Shown: positions 1 through 10,189 of the stretch, piece by piece
Numbering within the stretch: position 1 is the stretch's first letter
Layout: the number at the start of each line of letters is the position of its first letter
Assembly (NCBI GenBank): GCA_003225055.1
Contig: QIAU01000133.1
Coordinates: 1 to 64,000, forward strand
Direction: 5' to 3'
DNA: 64,000 nt
From: Acidobacteriota bacterium
GTDB taxonomy: Bacteria > Acidobacteriota > Terriglobia > Terriglobales > Acidobacteriaceae
Program-made: the position numbers and the translations under genes
Notes under the pieces: model-generated
Seen by the model: only the letters and a program-made list of their open reading frames with translations
Told to the model about the DNA's origin: nothing
Databases searched by the model: none

Positions 1-688
1 AGCTGACCGATGTAGTGGGGCTGTACCTTAATCCGCCCGCAAAAGCCCTGGTGTTGTGCGTGGATGAAAAGAGCCAGATTCAAGCTCTGGATCGAACCCA
101 GCCAGGATTGCCGCTAAAAAAAGGCCGCTGCGGAACGATGACGCATGATTACAAACGCAATGGGACTACGACGCTATTGGCCGCGTTGGAAGTGGCCCAA
201 GGCAAAGTGGTCGGTCAGTGCTTCGCCCGGCATCGCAATCGGGAGTTTTTGAAATTTCTGCGACGTTTGGATCAAGAGTTTCCCGGCGATATACCGCTGC
301 ATCTGGTGATGGACAATTACGGTACTCACAAACATCCCAAGGTTCAGGCCTGGTTGAAGAAGCATCCGCGTTTCCTACCACATTATGTTCCGACCAGCTC
401 CAGTTGGTTAAATCTGGTGGAGCGGTGGTTTAGCGAACTGACGAGCAAGCGCCTACGACGTGGAACGTTTCTCAGTGTGCCTGAACTCATCACGGCTATT
501 GAAGAGTTTATGGACACCTGGAATCGGAATCCGAAACCATTTGTCTGGACAGCTACCGTGGATTCGATCGTGGAGAAACTGCAACGGTGCCGGCAAACCC
601 TCGAAAACATCCAGCCGGGGTGCACCCTGCCGCGTTCACGAAAAAGGAGGAAACAATAACTCCAGTCGTTTAAGCGACACTACACTAG
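1..688 (+). mobile_element. IS630-family insertion sequence, right part
   Basis: The transposase gene fills nearly the whole piece. After its stop, the segment 662-688 (GTCGTTTAAGCGACACTACA at its core) looks like the right terminal end, finishing near a CTAG that would hold the TA target expected for IS630 elements. The left end lies outside the window, so the paired inverted repeat and the target duplication could not be checked. The exact right boundary is an inference. Confidence 0.7.
3..659 (+). CDS. IS630 family DDE transposase, 5'-truncated by window edge
   Basis: Catalytic half of an IS630/Tc1-mariner-type transposase, which cuts and joins element ends at TA targets. The frame is open from the first base of the window, so the protein continues upstream; a GTG at 15 is internal. 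Seen: VLCVDEKS, which carries the first catalytic Asp; VMDNYGTHK, with the second Asp; and [15 protein letters not shown], whose Glu completes the DDE set. A Lys/Arg-rich tail ends the protein. The visible 218 residues have no frameshift, so the copy may be intact if its N-terminal helix-turn-helix half is present outside the window. It stands about 100 bp upstream of the next gene and does not appear to disrupt one. Confidence 0.92.
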   Translation: MTDVVGLYLNPPAKALVLCVDEKSQIQALDRTQPGLPLKKGRCGTMTHDYKRNGTTTLLAALEVAQGKVVGQCFARHRNREFLKFLRRLDQEFPGDIPLHLVMDNYGTHKHPKVQAWLKKHPRFLPHYVPTSSSWLNLVERWFSELTSKRLRRGTFLSVPELITAIEEFMDTWNRNPKPFVWTATVDSIVEKLQRCRQTLENIQPGCTLPRSRKRRKQ

Positions 689-765
689 CTGCTGGCCGTT
701 TGTTGCAACAGTTTTCAATCGACCATCTAAAATCTACAATCTACAATTCTCGGAGGTAGCGCGTC

Positions 766-2199
766 TTGGCCTACATCCAATTTCTTGGCGCAGCAGGCGT
801 AGTCACCGGCTCCAAACACCTGATCAATACTGGTTCGGACACGAGCGGAAAGAGGGGATTGCAGGTTTTAATTGATTGCGGACTATTCCAAGGCCAGAAG
901 GAGTGGCGCGAGCGCAATTGGCAGGATACCCCCGTTTCCGCGAACGAGATTGATGCGGTCATCCTGACGCACGCGCACCTTGACCACTCGGGCTGGATTC
1001 CTCGCCTGGTGAAAGCCGGCTTCCAAGGCCCCATCTATGCAACCCCGGCTACCATTGACCTGTGCGGCATTCTGCTGCCCGATTCCGGGCGCCTCCAGGA
1101 AGAAGACGCGGAGTTCTACAACAAAAGGAAACAATCCAAGCACACCCCGGCACTGCCGCTTTATACGTTCGAGGAAGCCCAGTCCTGCTTACGGTACTTC
1201 AAGCCGCTCGAGTTCGATGTCGCAAAACAGCTCAGCCCCGAGCTGTCGTTCCGCTACGTGCGCGCGGCCCATATTCTCGGCTCCTCAATGATAGAAATCA
1301 CGCTGAATACAGACGGGGTCGCGCGACGCTTGCTGTTCACCGGAGACATTGGACGCGTGCGCAACCACGATGTTGCCCCAGGAAAGGTCGTTCACTCGGG
1401 CCCGACCGAAGGCGAGGCCGCCGACCTGGTCGTCATGGAATCCACTTATGGCAACCGAAAGCATCCCACCAGCGACCCGCGTCCTGAACTTGCGTCTTTG
1501 ATTAAGCAAACCGTTCAACGTGGTGGAAGCGTTATCGTGCCAGCCTTCGCCGTGGAGCGTACCCAGAAGGTTCTGTTCCTGCTGAAGGAGCTGATGGAAT
1601 CAGGAGAGATCCCAAGAATTCCAGTCTATTGCGACAGCCCGATGGCCATCAATGCGGTGGAAATCTATTTGAAGTATTCGCAGGAGTACAGCGAGGACGC
1701 GCGCATTTTGATCCAGAAGTATGGTTCGCCGCTGGAGTGGCCGGCTTACACTTTTGCTTCTACACCGGCGGAATCGAAAAAAATCAACGCCTCGCACTTT
1801 CCTTCTATCATCATTTCATCCAGTGGAATGGCGACCGGAGGCCGTATCCTGCATCACCTGGCGCAGCGGCTGCCCGATGCGAAGAACACGGTCATCTTTA
1901 TCGGCTTTCAAGCGCCGGGAACACGAGGGTTCACCATCAAAAGCGGTGCGCAAACAGTCAAGATTTATGGAGAGGAAGTGCCCATCCGCGCCCAAGTAGC
2001 TGCCCTGGAGCAGTTCAGCGACCACGCGGATACCCCCGAGTTACTGCAATGGCTGCATACGTTTTCGACCAAACCAGCCGTGACTTACCTGGTCCACGGC
2101 GAGCCGGCAGCGGCATCCGAGTTGCGGAACGCGATGCAGAAGGAACTGGGCTGGAACGTGCAGGTTGCCGAGTGGATGCAGCGAGTGGACGTGAGGTGA
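766..2199 (+). CDS. MBL-fold/beta-CASP RNA metallo-hydrolase
   Basis: Metallo-beta-lactamase-fold nuclease of the beta-CASP group (RNase J/CPSF73-like family without a KH domain), expected to cut RNA in the cytoplasm. The 477 residues show the zinc ligands HAHLDHSGW near residue 70, LFTGDIG near 190, the beta-CASP signature MESTYGNRKH near 225, SSGMATGGR near 350, FSDHAD near 425 and the final VHGEP His near 445. All metal and beta-CASP motifs look intact. The start is a TTG with GGAGGT eight bases upstream. The gene stands alone; a 16-bp inverted repeat follows it. The RNA substrate cannot be told from sequence. Confidence 0.9.
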   Translation: MAYIQFLGAAGVVTGSKHLINTGSDTSGKRGLQVLIDCGLFQGQKEWRERNWQDTPVSANEIDAVILTHAHLDHSGWIPRLVKAGFQGPIYATPATIDLCGILLPDSGRLQEEDAEFYNKRKQSKHTPALPLYTFEEAQSCLRYFKPLEFDVAKQLSPELSFRYVRAAHILGSSMIEITLNTDGVARRLLFTGDIGRVRNHDVAPGKVVHSGPTEGEAADLVVMESTYGNRKHPTSDPRPELASLIKQTVQRGGSVIVPAFAVERTQKVLFLLKELMESGEIPRIPVYCDSPMAINAVEIYLKYSQEYSEDARILIQKYGSPLEWPAYTFASTPAESKKINASHFPSIIISSSGMATGGRILHHLAQRLPDAKNTVIFIGFQAPGTRGFTIKSGAQTVKIYGEEVPIRAQVAALEQFSDHADTPELLQWLHTFSTKPAVTYLVHGEPAAASELRNAMQKELGWNVQVAEWMQRVDVR

Positions 2200-2202
2200 T
2201 TG

Positions 2203-2250
2203 ACGAATTGTCGAATTGACGACGGAGACGCCTCCAATTCGACAATTCGT
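2203..2250. repeat. Perfect 16-bp inverted repeat between two genes
   Basis: ACGAATTGTCGAATTG (2203-2218) is the exact reverse complement of 2235-2250, with a 16-nt spacer. A shorter third copy of the outer sequence (ATTCGTCAAT) follows near 2262. It lies between the MBL gene and the DinB gene. There is no T-run, so it is not a textbook intrinsic terminator, although an RNA hairpin there would form easily on either strand. Confidence 0.8.
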
Positions 2251-2283
2251 AAATGCTTCCATTCGTCAATCTAAGGAGTTGCC

Positions 2284-2772
2284 ATGACCGAAGTCGAACT
2301 GAAAAAGCATCTTGATGCGGCCGAGAAGAGCCCTACACAGATCGCCGCAGCGGTGTCGGGGCTGCAGGACAATGTGTTGCATTACAAACCTTCGCCAGAC
2401 AAATGGTGCATTCTCGAAATCCTCGCCCATCTTGCGGATATGGAGATCCTATACGCCTACCGCCTCCGGCAGATGCTGGCCGATAAAAAACCGGTAATCG
2501 CCCCCATCGACCAGGATGACTGGGCACGCAACCTGGGCTATATGGAAAGCTCCCCGCCGGAATCGGTCGCGCTGTACGGTCTCAACCGGCATCACAATTT
2601 GCGCCTGCTAAGGCGCCTCAAGCCGGCCGATTTGGAGAAATCAGCTTTTCATCCGGAATACAAGCAGGATATGACGGTGGCCGTAATCGTCGAACGGATG
2701 GGCGCCCATGGCGCCAACCATTTAGCGCAAATCGAGCGGCTGAAGAAGGAAGCCACGACAAAAAATGCATAG
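2284..2772 (+). CDS. DinB family protein (four-helix, metal-binding)
   Basis: DinB/YfiT-like small protein, 162 residues, the usual length of the family. Seen: the helix with KWCILEILAHLADME, whose His is the first metal ligand, and near the C-terminus MGAHGANHLAQIERL with the paired His residues. Family members include thiol-dependent transferases and stress proteins; the reaction here is unknown. The start ATG has AAGGAGT six bases upstream. It is separated from the MBL gene by the 16-bp inverted repeat. About 230 bases after it carry no gene, apart from a degraded repeat near 2940-3016. Confidence 0.85.
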   Translation: MTEVELKKHLDAAEKSPTQIAAAVSGLQDNVLHYKPSPDKWCILEILAHLADMEILYAYRLRQMLADKKPVIAPIDQDDWARNLGYMESSPPESVALYGLNRHHNLRLLRRLKPADLEKSAFHPEYKQDMTVAVIVERMGAHGANHLAQIERLKKEATTKNA

Positions 2773-3002
2773 ATCCGTCGCTGTGCTTCCAATCAACAGA
2801 CTCCGAATACAAGGGCGCCTAAGCCGGGAGGCAGCCGCCAAATCGTTACCGACCACCCACTTGGAACCATGCTCAGAAACCGGCTCTTAAAAGCAGCAAT
2901 GCGGTTGGCCGCCTGCTTCCCCCACCCCGGCTGCGCTATCATACCCTCGCGCACGCTGCCGCTCGTTCATTCCGGTCTTAGCCCGGGCTGCGCGTCGGTC
3001 GC

Positions 3003-4067
3003 TCAGGATGACATCGCACGATGGGCGCTGGTGAAACGGACTAATGCATCCAGTTTCCCGGCGGCGCCACCGGAGTCGATGGACTTAGCAGCCAGGGGAA
3101 GCACTTCGGAAAGGTGATTTGCTCTGCCGGCTGCCACTAGGGCAGCCGCGGCATTCAGTAGAACAATATCTCGCCGGGCAGAGCGCTTTCCACCCAGAAG
3201 TTCCCGAATGATCGCGGCATTGGCTGCGGCGTCTCCACCCGAAATCTCTTCGATCCGTGCGCGCTTGAAGCCAAACTCCTCGGGCGTGACCTCATAGGAG
3301 CGTACAGTTCCCTCACGCACCTCAGCGACGCGCGTCGATGTAGTCACCGTGATTTCGTCCAGCCCATCATTGCCATGGACGACCAAGGCCCGGTGCAGCC
3401 CCAACATGCTGAGCGCCTCGGCCAATGTTTCGACCAGTTCCGCCGAATAAACCCCAACTACCTGGGCGGAAGCACGCGCCGGGTTGGTGAGCGGCCCCAG
3501 CAAATTGAACACCGTTCGCAACCGGAGTTCGCGCCGTGCCGGTTGCACATACTTCATCGCCGAATGCATGGCGGGAGCAAACAGGAACGCGATCCCTATT
3601 TCGTCCAAACAGGCTGCCAGGCGAGCTGGCGGAAGATCGATGTTTACGCCCAGGGCTTCCATGACGTCTGCCGACCCGCACTGTGACGTCACACTGCGAT
3701 TGCCGTGCTTGGCCACGCGTACGCCCGCCCCCGCCACCACCAGAGCCGTGGCGGTTGAAATGTTGAATGTCCCGCTGGCATCGCCGCCGGTTCCACAGGT
3801 GTCAACCAGGGCATCGCGTTCCGTGCCGCTGACGTCCAGGGTAGAATTGCGCCGGATCGGCAGAGGAGCAGCCGCCTGGCGGATGGCCTCGGCGAATCCG
3901 ACAATCTCCTCCACGGTCTCGCCTTTCATGTGCAGACCGACGAGCAGAGCCGCTATCTGCGCATCCGTGCACCCGCCCGCCAACACCTCCGACATCACTC
4001 CGCGGGCCTCTTCGCGCGATAGCGACTGCCGATGGTTTGCGATCCGGTGCAGGACGTCAGTGATCAT
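3003..4067 (-). CDS. trpD: Anthranilate phosphoribosyltransferase
   Basis: Transfers phosphoribosyl from PRPP to anthranilate, second step of tryptophan synthesis from chorismate. The 354 residues contain the glycosyltransferase family 3 core: [17 protein letters not shown] (pyrophosphate/PRPP binding, residues about 88-105), [21 protein letters not shown] (anthranilate site) and the GLDEITVTT segment near 235. Length and motifs are normal. No other trp gene is adjacent, so the pathway is scattered here. The gene is convergent with the DinB gene and divergent from sucC. Its start ATG at 4067 follows GGGTTCCCC with only a weak ribosome-binding site. Confidence 0.95.
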   Translation of the reverse strand: MITDVLHRIANHRQSLSREEARGVMSEVLAGGCTDAQIAALLVGLHMKGETVEEIVGFAEAIRQAAAPLPIRRNSTLDVSGTERDALVDTCGTGGDASGTFNISTATALVVAGAGVRVAKHGNRSVTSQCGSADVMEALGVNIDLPPARLAACLDEIGIAFLFAPAMHSAMKYVQPARRELRLRTVFNLLGPLTNPARASAQVVGVYSAELVETLAEALSMLGLHRALVVHGNDGLDEITVTTSTRVAEVREGTVRSYEVTPEEFGFKRARIEEISGGDAAANAAIIRELLGGKRSARRDIVLLNAAAALVAAGRANHLSEVLPLAAKSIDSGGAAGKLDALVRFTSAHRAMSS

Positions 4068-4222
4068 GGGGAACCCTCAAGGGTAGCATCTCCGGGCAGG
4101 CTTGACGCTTGTGACGTCCATCGTTTGCCGTAGGTTCAGCCGTTCTATAGAATCGGGAGTTTGTTGCCCAGAATCCTCAGCCGTAAGCCAGCGCATACCC
4201 CAGATAATGAGCAGGAATCATT

Positions 4223-5395
4223 ATGAAAATTCATGAATATCAAGCAAAAGGAATCTTGAAGAAATATGGCGTGGACGTGCCTCGTGGCGAAATGGCTACC
4301 TCGCGCGAAGAGGCAGAAGCCGCTGCCAAAAATCTGTTCGCCGCCGGAGCCTCTGGCGTAGTCGTAAAAGCGCAGATCCATGCTGGAGGCCGCGGCAAAG
4401 GTGGCGGGGTGAAGATCGCCAAGTCGATGAACGAAGCCGGCGAGATCGCGGCCAAGATGCTGGGCATGAAGCTGGTGACGCATCAGACCGGCCCCGAAGG
4501 CCGCATCGTGCGCCGCTTGCTCATCGAAGAGACGCTTCACATCGAGAAGGAGCTGTATTTAGGCATTCTCGTGGATCGCGCCGAGGCCAAGCCGGTGTTC
4601 ATGGCGTCGGCGGCCGGGGGAATGGAAATCGAGCAAGTCGCCGCCGAGAATCCCAATGCCATTCTGAAGCAGCATATCGACCCGGGCATGGGCCTGGAGC
4701 CGTTCCAGGCACGGAAGATTGCATTTCAGCTAGGGCTCAAGCCACAACAGATCAACCCGGCAGTGCAGTTTCTGACTGGCCTCTATCGCGCCTTCCTCGA
4801 TACGGACGCTTCGCTGGTAGAAATCAATCCTTTTATCGCCTGCACGGATGGGCGCCTGTTCGCGCTCGACGCCAAGATCAATTTCGATGACAATGCGCTC
4901 TTCCGCCATTCCGATATTCGCGAGCTGCGCGACATCACCGAAGAAGATCCGCTGGAGGTCGAAGCCTCGAAATACAGTCTGAATTACATCAAGCTGGACG
5001 GCAACGTCGGCTGCATGGTGAACGGCGCCGGCCTGGCCATGGCCACCATGGACATCATCAAATATGCCGGCGGCATGCCTGCAGATTTCCTCGACGTGGG
5101 TGGCGGAGCCAACGCCGAGCAGGTTACGCACGCCTTTGAAATTCTGCTCAGCGATAAGAATGTGAAGGCGGTACTCATTAATATTTTTGGCGGCATCCTT
5201 CGCGTTGACACGCTGGCGACCGGGGTCGTTGCAGCGGCCAAGAAGACGAACATTCAGCTGCCGATTGTGCTGCGGCTGGAAGGCACGAATGTTGAGGCTG
5301 GCCGGGAGATCCTGAAGCAATCAGAACTGAACTTCACCGTGGCCGAGACGATGAAGGACGCCGCCGAAAAGGTGGTAGCGGCAGCGAGGGCATAG
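4223..5395 (+). CDS. sucC: Succinate-CoA ligase (ADP-forming) subunit beta
   Basis: ATP-grasp subunit of succinyl-CoA synthetase, the TCA-cycle step giving ATP or GTP and succinate. 390 residues, normal length. Seen: N-terminal [17 protein letters not shown], nucleotide-binding [16 protein letters not shown] near 50, EINPF near 195 and [13 protein letters not shown] near 290. It heads a co-directional series sucC-sucD-ndk-tautomerase; sucD follows after 88 bases. A clear AGGA-type ribosome-binding site precedes the ATG. Confidence 0.97.
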   Translation: MKIHEYQAKGILKKYGVDVPRGEMATSREEAEAAAKNLFAAGASGVVVKAQIHAGGRGKGGGVKIAKSMNEAGEIAAKMLGMKLVTHQTGPEGRIVRRLLIEETLHIEKELYLGILVDRAEAKPVFMASAAGGMEIEQVAAENPNAILKQHIDPGMGLEPFQARKIAFQLGLKPQQINPAVQFLTGLYRAFLDTDASLVEINPFIACTDGRLFALDAKINFDDNALFRHSDIRELRDITEEDPLEVEASKYSLNYIKLDGNVGCMVNGAGLAMATMDIIKYAGGMPADFLDVGGGANAEQVTHAFEILLSDKNVKAVLINIFGGILRVDTLATGVVAAAKKTNIQLPIVLRLEGTNVEAGREILKQSELNFTVAETMKDAAEKVVAAARA

Positions 5396-5483
5396 TTTCA
5401 AGGCAGAGACGCCTCGTGCGGCGTCGGGATTCGTAATCGGGATTCGTAATTCACCAAGAAGAGAACTTTCAAAGAGAGTCATC

Positions 5484-6368
5484 ATGGCAATACTGGCTGA
5501 TAAGAACGCGCGATTGATTGTGCAAGGTCTGACCGGGCGAGAAGGCACCTTCCACGCCAAGGCCTGTGCCGATTATGGAACGAAAGTTGTCGGCGGCGTC
5601 ACTCCCGGTAAGGGCGGAAGCACGCACGAGGGCTGGCCTATCTTCAACAGTGTCCAGGAAGCCGTGGACAAGACCGGAGCCAACGCCAGCGTCATTTTTG
5701 TTCCGCCACCATTTGCCGCCGACGCCATCATGGAAGCGGCGGATGCCGAGGTCGAGCTCATCGTGTGCATCACCGAAGGCATTCCCACGCTGGACATGGT
5801 CCGCGCCTGGGAGTTTCTGCAAAACCGTCGTTCGCGCCTGATCGGACCGAACTGTCCGGGGATCATCTCCCCCGGCAAGTGCAAGATTGGCATCATGCCC
5901 GGACACATTCACCGCGAAGGCTCGGTCGGAATTGTCTCGCGTTCTGGCACGCTGACCTACGAAGCGGTATACCAACTCACTACGCGCGGGATCGGCCAGT
6001 CGACTGCGATCGGCATCGGAGGCGATCCAATCATCGGCACGAACTTTGTGGACGCGCTCGAGTTGTTCAATCGCGATCACCAAACCGAAGTTGTGGTGAT
6101 GATCGGAGAAATCGGCGGTGACGCTGAGGAGGCTGCGGCCGACTACATCAGATCTCACATGAAAAAACCAGTCGTCGGCTTTATTGCCGGACAGACCGCG
6201 CCGCCGGGCCGGCGCATGGGACATGCCGGCGCCATCATCTCGGGAGGAAAAGGCACCGCCGCGGAAAAGATCAAGGCCATGGAAGCAGCCGGAATCCGTG
6301 TCGCCAAAACGCCCGCCGCAATCGGCGAAGCTGTAGTCGCAGCTATGGGTGTAGCAGTGCGAGTTTAG
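5484..6368 (+). CDS. sucD: Succinate-CoA ligase (ADP-forming) subunit alpha
   Basis: CoA-binding, phospho-histidine subunit partnered with sucC just upstream. 294 residues. Seen: [13 protein letters not shown] at the N-terminus (CoA-binding Rossmann fold), [11 protein letters not shown] near 125, and [17 protein letters not shown] near 245, which carries the His that is phosphorylated during catalysis. Intact and full length. The start ATG follows AAAGAGAG. The short gap to ndk suggests a shared transcript. Confidence 0.97.
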   Translation: MAILADKNARLIVQGLTGREGTFHAKACADYGTKVVGGVTPGKGGSTHEGWPIFNSVQEAVDKTGANASVIFVPPPFAADAIMEAADAEVELIVCITEGIPTLDMVRAWEFLQNRRSRLIGPNCPGIISPGKCKIGIMPGHIHREGSVGIVSRSGTLTYEAVYQLTTRGIGQSTAIGIGGDPIIGTNFVDALELFNRDHQTEVVVMIGEIGGDAEEAAADYIRSHMKKPVVGFIAGQTAPPGRRMGHAGAIISGGKGTAAEKIKAMEAAGIRVAKTPAAIGEAVVAAMGVAVRV

Positions 6369-6430
6369 TCGCAGCCACCTGCTTTACCTTGCCAGTAGCC
6401 AACGACCAGCGACCAAGGACAAAAGCCAGA

Positions 6431-6856
6431 ATGAAGACCCTGCAACGCACTCTTACTATTGTTAAGCCCGACGCAGTTCGCAAGAACGCGGTCGGAGACA
6501 TCATTGAACAGTTCGAAAAAAACAGCTTCCGCATTCTGGCGATGAAGATGCTGGAAATTAACAAGCATCAGGCCGAGCAGTTCTATGCGGTACACGCGAG
6601 CCGGCCTTTCTATCACTCGCTGACCGAATTCATGTCCAGTGGCCCCATCGTGGTGCTGGCGCTGGAAAAGGAAAACGCCATCGCCGACCTGCGCGAGTTG
6701 ATGGGAGCAACCAATCCCGCTGGCGCCAAGGAAGGCACGATCCGCAAGAAGTGGGGAAGCAGCATCGAGCACAACGCGATTCACGGCTCCGACGCCGACG
6801 ATACCGCGCGATTCGAGCTGAGTTATTTCTTTGCCGGGTACGAGCTGGCAAAGTGA
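6431..6856 (+). CDS. ndk: Nucleoside diphosphate kinase
   Basis: Moves the gamma-phosphate of ATP to other NDPs through a phospho-histidine; balances NTP and dNTP pools. From ATG 6431 the protein is 141 residues, the normal size, starting [16 protein letters not shown]. The active-site His is in [15 protein letters not shown] near the C-terminus, and the nucleotide-site residues of [14 protein letters not shown] are present. An upstream in-frame start at 6389 would add residues not found in the family. It is third in the sucC-sucD-ndk run. Confidence 0.97.
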   Translation: MKTLQRTLTIVKPDAVRKNAVGDIIEQFEKNSFRILAMKMLEINKHQAEQFYAVHASRPFYHSLTEFMSSGPIVVLALEKENAIADLRELMGATNPAGAKEGTIRKKWGSSIEHNAIHGSDADDTARFELSYFFAGYELAK

Positions 6857-7039
6857 GTTCGGAATAAGTTCTCAAGTCGTTCTCAGTTGCCGGTTCCCAG
6901 TTGTTCAGCCTCTGCGGCTCCAAAGTTCGTATTCCCTTTGGAAGCATAATCAGGAGAGCTGGTCTTCGTTGTCGACCACGCGAACTGAACTCACGGCTGA
7001 GAACTAAAAACGAAAAACGAAGAACGGAGAGCGGTTCCT

Positions 7040-7231
7040 ATGCCGATGGTTCAAGTAACCATGCTCGAAGGCCGCACGACCGAACAGAAACGCAAGCTCG
7101 CAAAGCGCATTACTGACGCCTTGGTGGAAGAAGCGGCCGCCCGCCGCGAGGCCATCGTTATTGCGTTTCACGATGTAACTAAGGAGAGTTACGCGTCAGG
7201 CGGAGTGCTGATGGCCGACAAAGGGAAATAA
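7040..7231 (+). CDS. 4-oxalocrotonate tautomerase family protein
   Basis: Tiny tautomerase of 63 residues, the classic size for the 4-OT family. The sequence opens Met-Pro, and after Met removal Pro1 would be the catalytic base. LEGRTTEQKRKLAKRITDAL is the family helix, and AIVIAFHDVTKESYASGG the second strand region. The natural substrate is unknown. It is the last gene of the sucC-ndk series, 183 bases after ndk; that gap is built of short degenerate words (CTCAGTT, AAAACGAA) with no gene in it. Confidence 0.87.
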   Translation: MPMVQVTMLEGRTTEQKRKLAKRITDALVEEAAARREAIVIAFHDVTKESYASGGVLMADKGK

Positions 7232-7289
7232 CCGTGTGGCGCAGGTCTGACTCAGGCAGGCCGGACAGAAGACCCGGCTTAGTGACAAC

Positions 7290-7577
7290 CTACCCCAACG
7301 GTTCGTACAGATGCCCTTCCACTCGGTCCGCGATCTTCGGCAATTCCTTGCGAGCAAACTGCAGAAAATGAGAAGCCGCGCGATGGGCTTCGAGCGCGGC
7401 GTCGTCTTTGTATTGTTCGTAAATGAAGAAGCGCCGCGGTTCGGTTTTATGGCGATGCACCTGGTAGGTGACGCAGCCCGGCTCCTTGCGCGATTCTTCC
7501 GTCAATTGGGTAAACAACTTTGCCACTTCCGCTTCGTGTCCTAACTTTGCCATCCACGTCACGGCCAACACAACCAT
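7290..7577 (-). CDS. ABM-domain (antibiotic biosynthesis monooxygenase-like) protein
   Basis: 95-residue ferredoxin-like alpha/beta barrel protein of the ABM superfamily, which acts as cofactor-free monooxygenases or quinone-modifying enzymes. Seen: VVLAVTWMAKLGHEAEVAKLF, the EPGCVTYQVHRHKTEP segment and FFIYEQYKDDAALEAHRAASHF, whose His/Phe pattern is typical. It follows purA by 19 bases on the same strand with its own AAGGAGCG ribosome-binding site, so it may share the purA transcript. The substrate is unknown. Confidence 0.85.
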   Translation of the reverse strand: MVVLAVTWMAKLGHEAEVAKLFTQLTEESRKEPGCVTYQVHRHKTEPRRFFIYEQYKDDAALEAHRAASHFLQFARKELPKIADRVEGHLYEPLG

Positions 7578-7596
7578 CGCTCCGTTCGCTCCTTGG

Positions 7597-8943
7597 TTAG
7601 CTCCGCGCCTGCGCCCTGGTCCTCTGACGCGCTGCTACTTTTAGTTCGGCTGCGAATTCATCGACGCAGATAGTCTGATCGCGATCCGGGCCAGTGGAGA
7701 CCATGCCCACCTTCGCGCCGGTCTCTTTCTCGACGAACTTGAGATACTCACGCGCCGCCTTGGGTAATTTCTCCAGCTTAGTGATTCCCTGAGTCGAAGT
7801 CCCCCAGCCCGGCATCTTCCCATAGACGGGCTGGGTCCTGGCATACCCACTGTCTTGTGCGGGTATGTCCCACGTCTTCTTACCATCGATTTTGTAGCCG
7901 GTGCAGACTGGAATCTCCGCAAGCTCGTCGAGCACGTCCAGCTTGGTGACGACCAGCCAGGAAATTCCGTTAATCATGACAGCGTAGCGCAGCAGTGGCA
8001 AGTCGAGCCATCCGCAGCGCCGTGGGCGCCCGGTCACAGCTCCGAATTCGTTGCCGCGGGCCCGCAGCTGATCGCCCATTTTGTCGCGAGCTTCGCTGGG
8101 AAACGGCCCTTCGCCAACCCGTGTGCAGTAAGCCTTGCTCACGCCAACAACGGTGTCGATGCTCGTAGGTGCAACCCCAGTTCCGGTCACCGCTCCGCCG
8201 GAAGTCGCGCTGGATGAGGTGACAAATGGGTAAGTGCCGTGGTCGATATCGAGCATGGTGCCCTGCGCCCCTTCGAACATCACAGACTCGCCCGCCAGGA
8301 GCGCCTTGTTCAGCAGCGCAGCGGTATCGCAAACCAAGGGCTTGATTTGCTCAGAAGCCTGGGCGTATTCCTGATACATTTTGTCCGCGTCAAGCGGCTC
8401 TGAATTGAACAAGGAGTGCGCGATCATGTTTTTCTCGCGGCACGCATTTTCTATGTGCGTCTTGAGCAGCTTGAGATCGAGCAGATCGGCCACGCGTAAG
8501 CCGCGACGCCCCATCTTGTCTTCGTAAGCGGGACCAATACCCCGCGAGGTGGTGCCGATCTTCACGCGGCCGGGAGCATTCTCGGCCGCCAATTCGATCA
8601 TCCGGTGATAAGGCAGGATCACGTGAGCCCGATTGCTGACGAACAGGTTGCCATCAATATCTATTCCGGCAGCTCGAAGGTTCCCGACCTCTTTCAACAG
8701 TGCCATGGGATCCAGCACAACTCCGTTACCTATGACCCCGCGGCAACCCGGCCGTAGCACGCCTGAAGGCACCAGTTGCAAGATGAATTTCTTTCCATCG
8801 ATGATGACGGTATGGCCGGCATTGTGTCCGCCGGCATAGCGGGCAACAACCGGGAAGCTTTCCGAGAGCACATCGACAATTTTGCCTTTGCCCTCGTCGC
8901 CCCATTGCGCGCCTACGATGACCGCAGTCTTACCTCGTTTCAA
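7597..8943 (-). CDS. purA: Adenylosuccinate synthetase
   Basis: Joins IMP and aspartate with GTP hydrolysis, first committed step to AMP. Seen: P-loop-like VGAQWGDEGKGKIVD at the very N-terminus, AGGHNAGHTV with the catalytic His, GTTSRGIGPAYEDKMGR, EGAQGTMLDIDHGTYPFVTSS, and TRVGEGPFPSE. I chose the TTG at 8943 because a GGAG lies six bases upstream and it puts the start just before the P-loop, as in known PurA; a longer reading from GTG 9003 adds about 20 low-quality residues. 448 residues, slightly longer than usual at the C-terminus (a Lys/Arg/Gln tail). Confidence 0.95.
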   Translation of the reverse strand: MKRGKTAVIVGAQWGDEGKGKIVDVLSESFPVVARYAGGHNAGHTVIIDGKKFILQLVPSGVLRPGCRGVIGNGVVLDPMALLKEVGNLRAAGIDIDGNLFVSNRAHVILPYHRMIELAAENAPGRVKIGTTSRGIGPAYEDKMGRRGLRVADLLDLKLLKTHIENACREKNMIAHSLFNSEPLDADKMYQEYAQASEQIKPLVCDTAALLNKALLAGESVMFEGAQGTMLDIDHGTYPFVTSSSATSGGAVTGTGVAPTSIDTVVGVSKAYCTRVGEGPFPSEARDKMGDQLRARGNEFGAVTGRPRRCGWLDLPLLRYAVMINGISWLVVTKLDVLDELAEIPVCTGYKIDGKKTWDIPAQDSGYARTQPVYGKMPGWGTSTQGITKLEKLPKAAREYLKFVEKETGAKVGMVSTGPDRDQTICVDEFAAELKVAARQRTRAQARS

Positions 8944-9195
8944 AGCCAACTCCGTGGGGAAAAATGGCGGCCGCCCCCGGCCGCATTGCGGGGTCGCACA
9001 CACTCTTGCCCCCGGCCGAAAATCGCAGAATTACTGGGATAAAAGCGGGAACGGTGTGTACGAGACATCATAACGTGAGACGGTGCGGGCGGGCAATCGG
9101 TCACCCATCTTCGGTCGTTAGTCCTTGGTCGGGGACCAGTGTCATCCAGGCGGGGGGCTGACCACTAACGTCCTGCGACTATAGACTGTTCTGTC

Positions 9196-10074
9196 ATGCC
9201 CGAGCTTCCCGAAGTCGAAACCATTGCGCGCGGTCTGGCTAAGCGGGTTACCGGAGACGTGATTGAGTCGGTGTGGCTGGGATCGAAGCCGGAGCCCCTG
9301 AAATGTCCGGCCAAGGATATAGCTGCGACGCTCGAGCACGCCCGCATCGCAGCCGTGCGAAGGATGGGCAAGCACATCGTATTTGATCTCGAGCGCGGGA
9401 AGCGCACCGGAAAGGGTGGGGACGAGGCTTCGCCCCGTCCAGCGCGGGTCAAAGATCGGCGCCCACACGTTACTGGGGCACAGTGGATTGTCCACCTGGG
9501 CATGACCGGGCAATTGCTGTTCTGTTCCCCTGCTGCTGACGTCAAGCGGCACACCCACGCCATTGTGAAGTTGGCATCCGGAAACGAGCTGCGTTTCGTC
9601 GATCCGCGTCGCTTCGGTCGGCTCAGCGTGTCACAAAATGGCGATTTCGAAGCCGTAGGCTCGGAGCCGCTCGAAGTGGAAGTGGAGAAATTTGTTGCCC
9701 TCTTCGGCGGCCGTAAGACACCCATCAAAAGCGCCCTGCTTAACCAGAACCTGCTGCGTGGGGTAGGCAATATCTATGCTGATGAATCCCTGTTCCGGGC
9801 CGGAATCCGCCCGCGACGACGTGCCGCCACTCTGACCCGTGAACGACTACGGAAGCTTTATCTTTCTGTACAGGAGGTCTTGAAGGAAGCTATCGCGCTC
9901 GGCGGCTCCTCGATCTCCGATTACGTTGACGCCGACGGAGAGGAAGGTTTTTTCCAGCTACAACATCGAGTGTACGGCCGCGAGGGAGAGCCCTGCCTGG
10001 TCTGCCAAAAGCCCGTCAAGCGCATCGTGATCGCCGGCAGAAGCAGCCATTACTGCCCGAAGTGCCAGAAGTAA
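9196..10074 (+). CDS. mutM: Formamidopyrimidine-DNA glycosylase (Fpg)
   Basis: Removes 8-oxoguanine and other oxidised purines and nicks the DNA (beta,delta-elimination). 292 residues. Seen: N-terminal MPELPEVETIARGL (Pro2 nucleophile and Glu3), the HLGMTGQLLF segment, FVDPRRFGRL, the helix-two-turn-helix NQNLLRGVGNIYADESLF, and a C-terminal zinc finger with four Cys (CLVCQKP ... YCPKCQK). Intact. It stands alone between divergent purA and the glucokinase gene. Confidence 0.97.
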   Translation: MPELPEVETIARGLAKRVTGDVIESVWLGSKPEPLKCPAKDIAATLEHARIAAVRRMGKHIVFDLERGKRTGKGGDEASPRPARVKDRRPHVTGAQWIVHLGMTGQLLFCSPAADVKRHTHAIVKLASGNELRFVDPRRFGRLSVSQNGDFEAVGSEPLEVEVEKFVALFGGRKTPIKSALLNQNLLRGVGNIYADESLFRAGIRPRRRAATLTRERLRKLYLSVQEVLKEAIALGGSSISDYVDADGEEGFFQLQHRVYGREGEPCLVCQKPVKRIVIAGRSSHYCPKCQK

Positions 10075-10189
10075 GAACTGCCAAATTGCCAATTTCGAGA
10101 CCAGTACTGGGTGCTTTCAATCAGCAATGGAAAATTAACATTCAATCGACAATTCAAAAATCCCAGTGTTACATTTAAACCCTTTCACT

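Noticed and set aside
2900-3016. Degraded palindromic repeat after the DinB gene
   Set aside because: Only one end (GCTCAGGATGACATC) is clear, so the boundaries cannot be supported.
4102-4151. Promoter upstream of sucC
   Set aside because: TTGCCG and TATAGA are only 15 bases apart and TTGACG is too far; not convincing enough to list.
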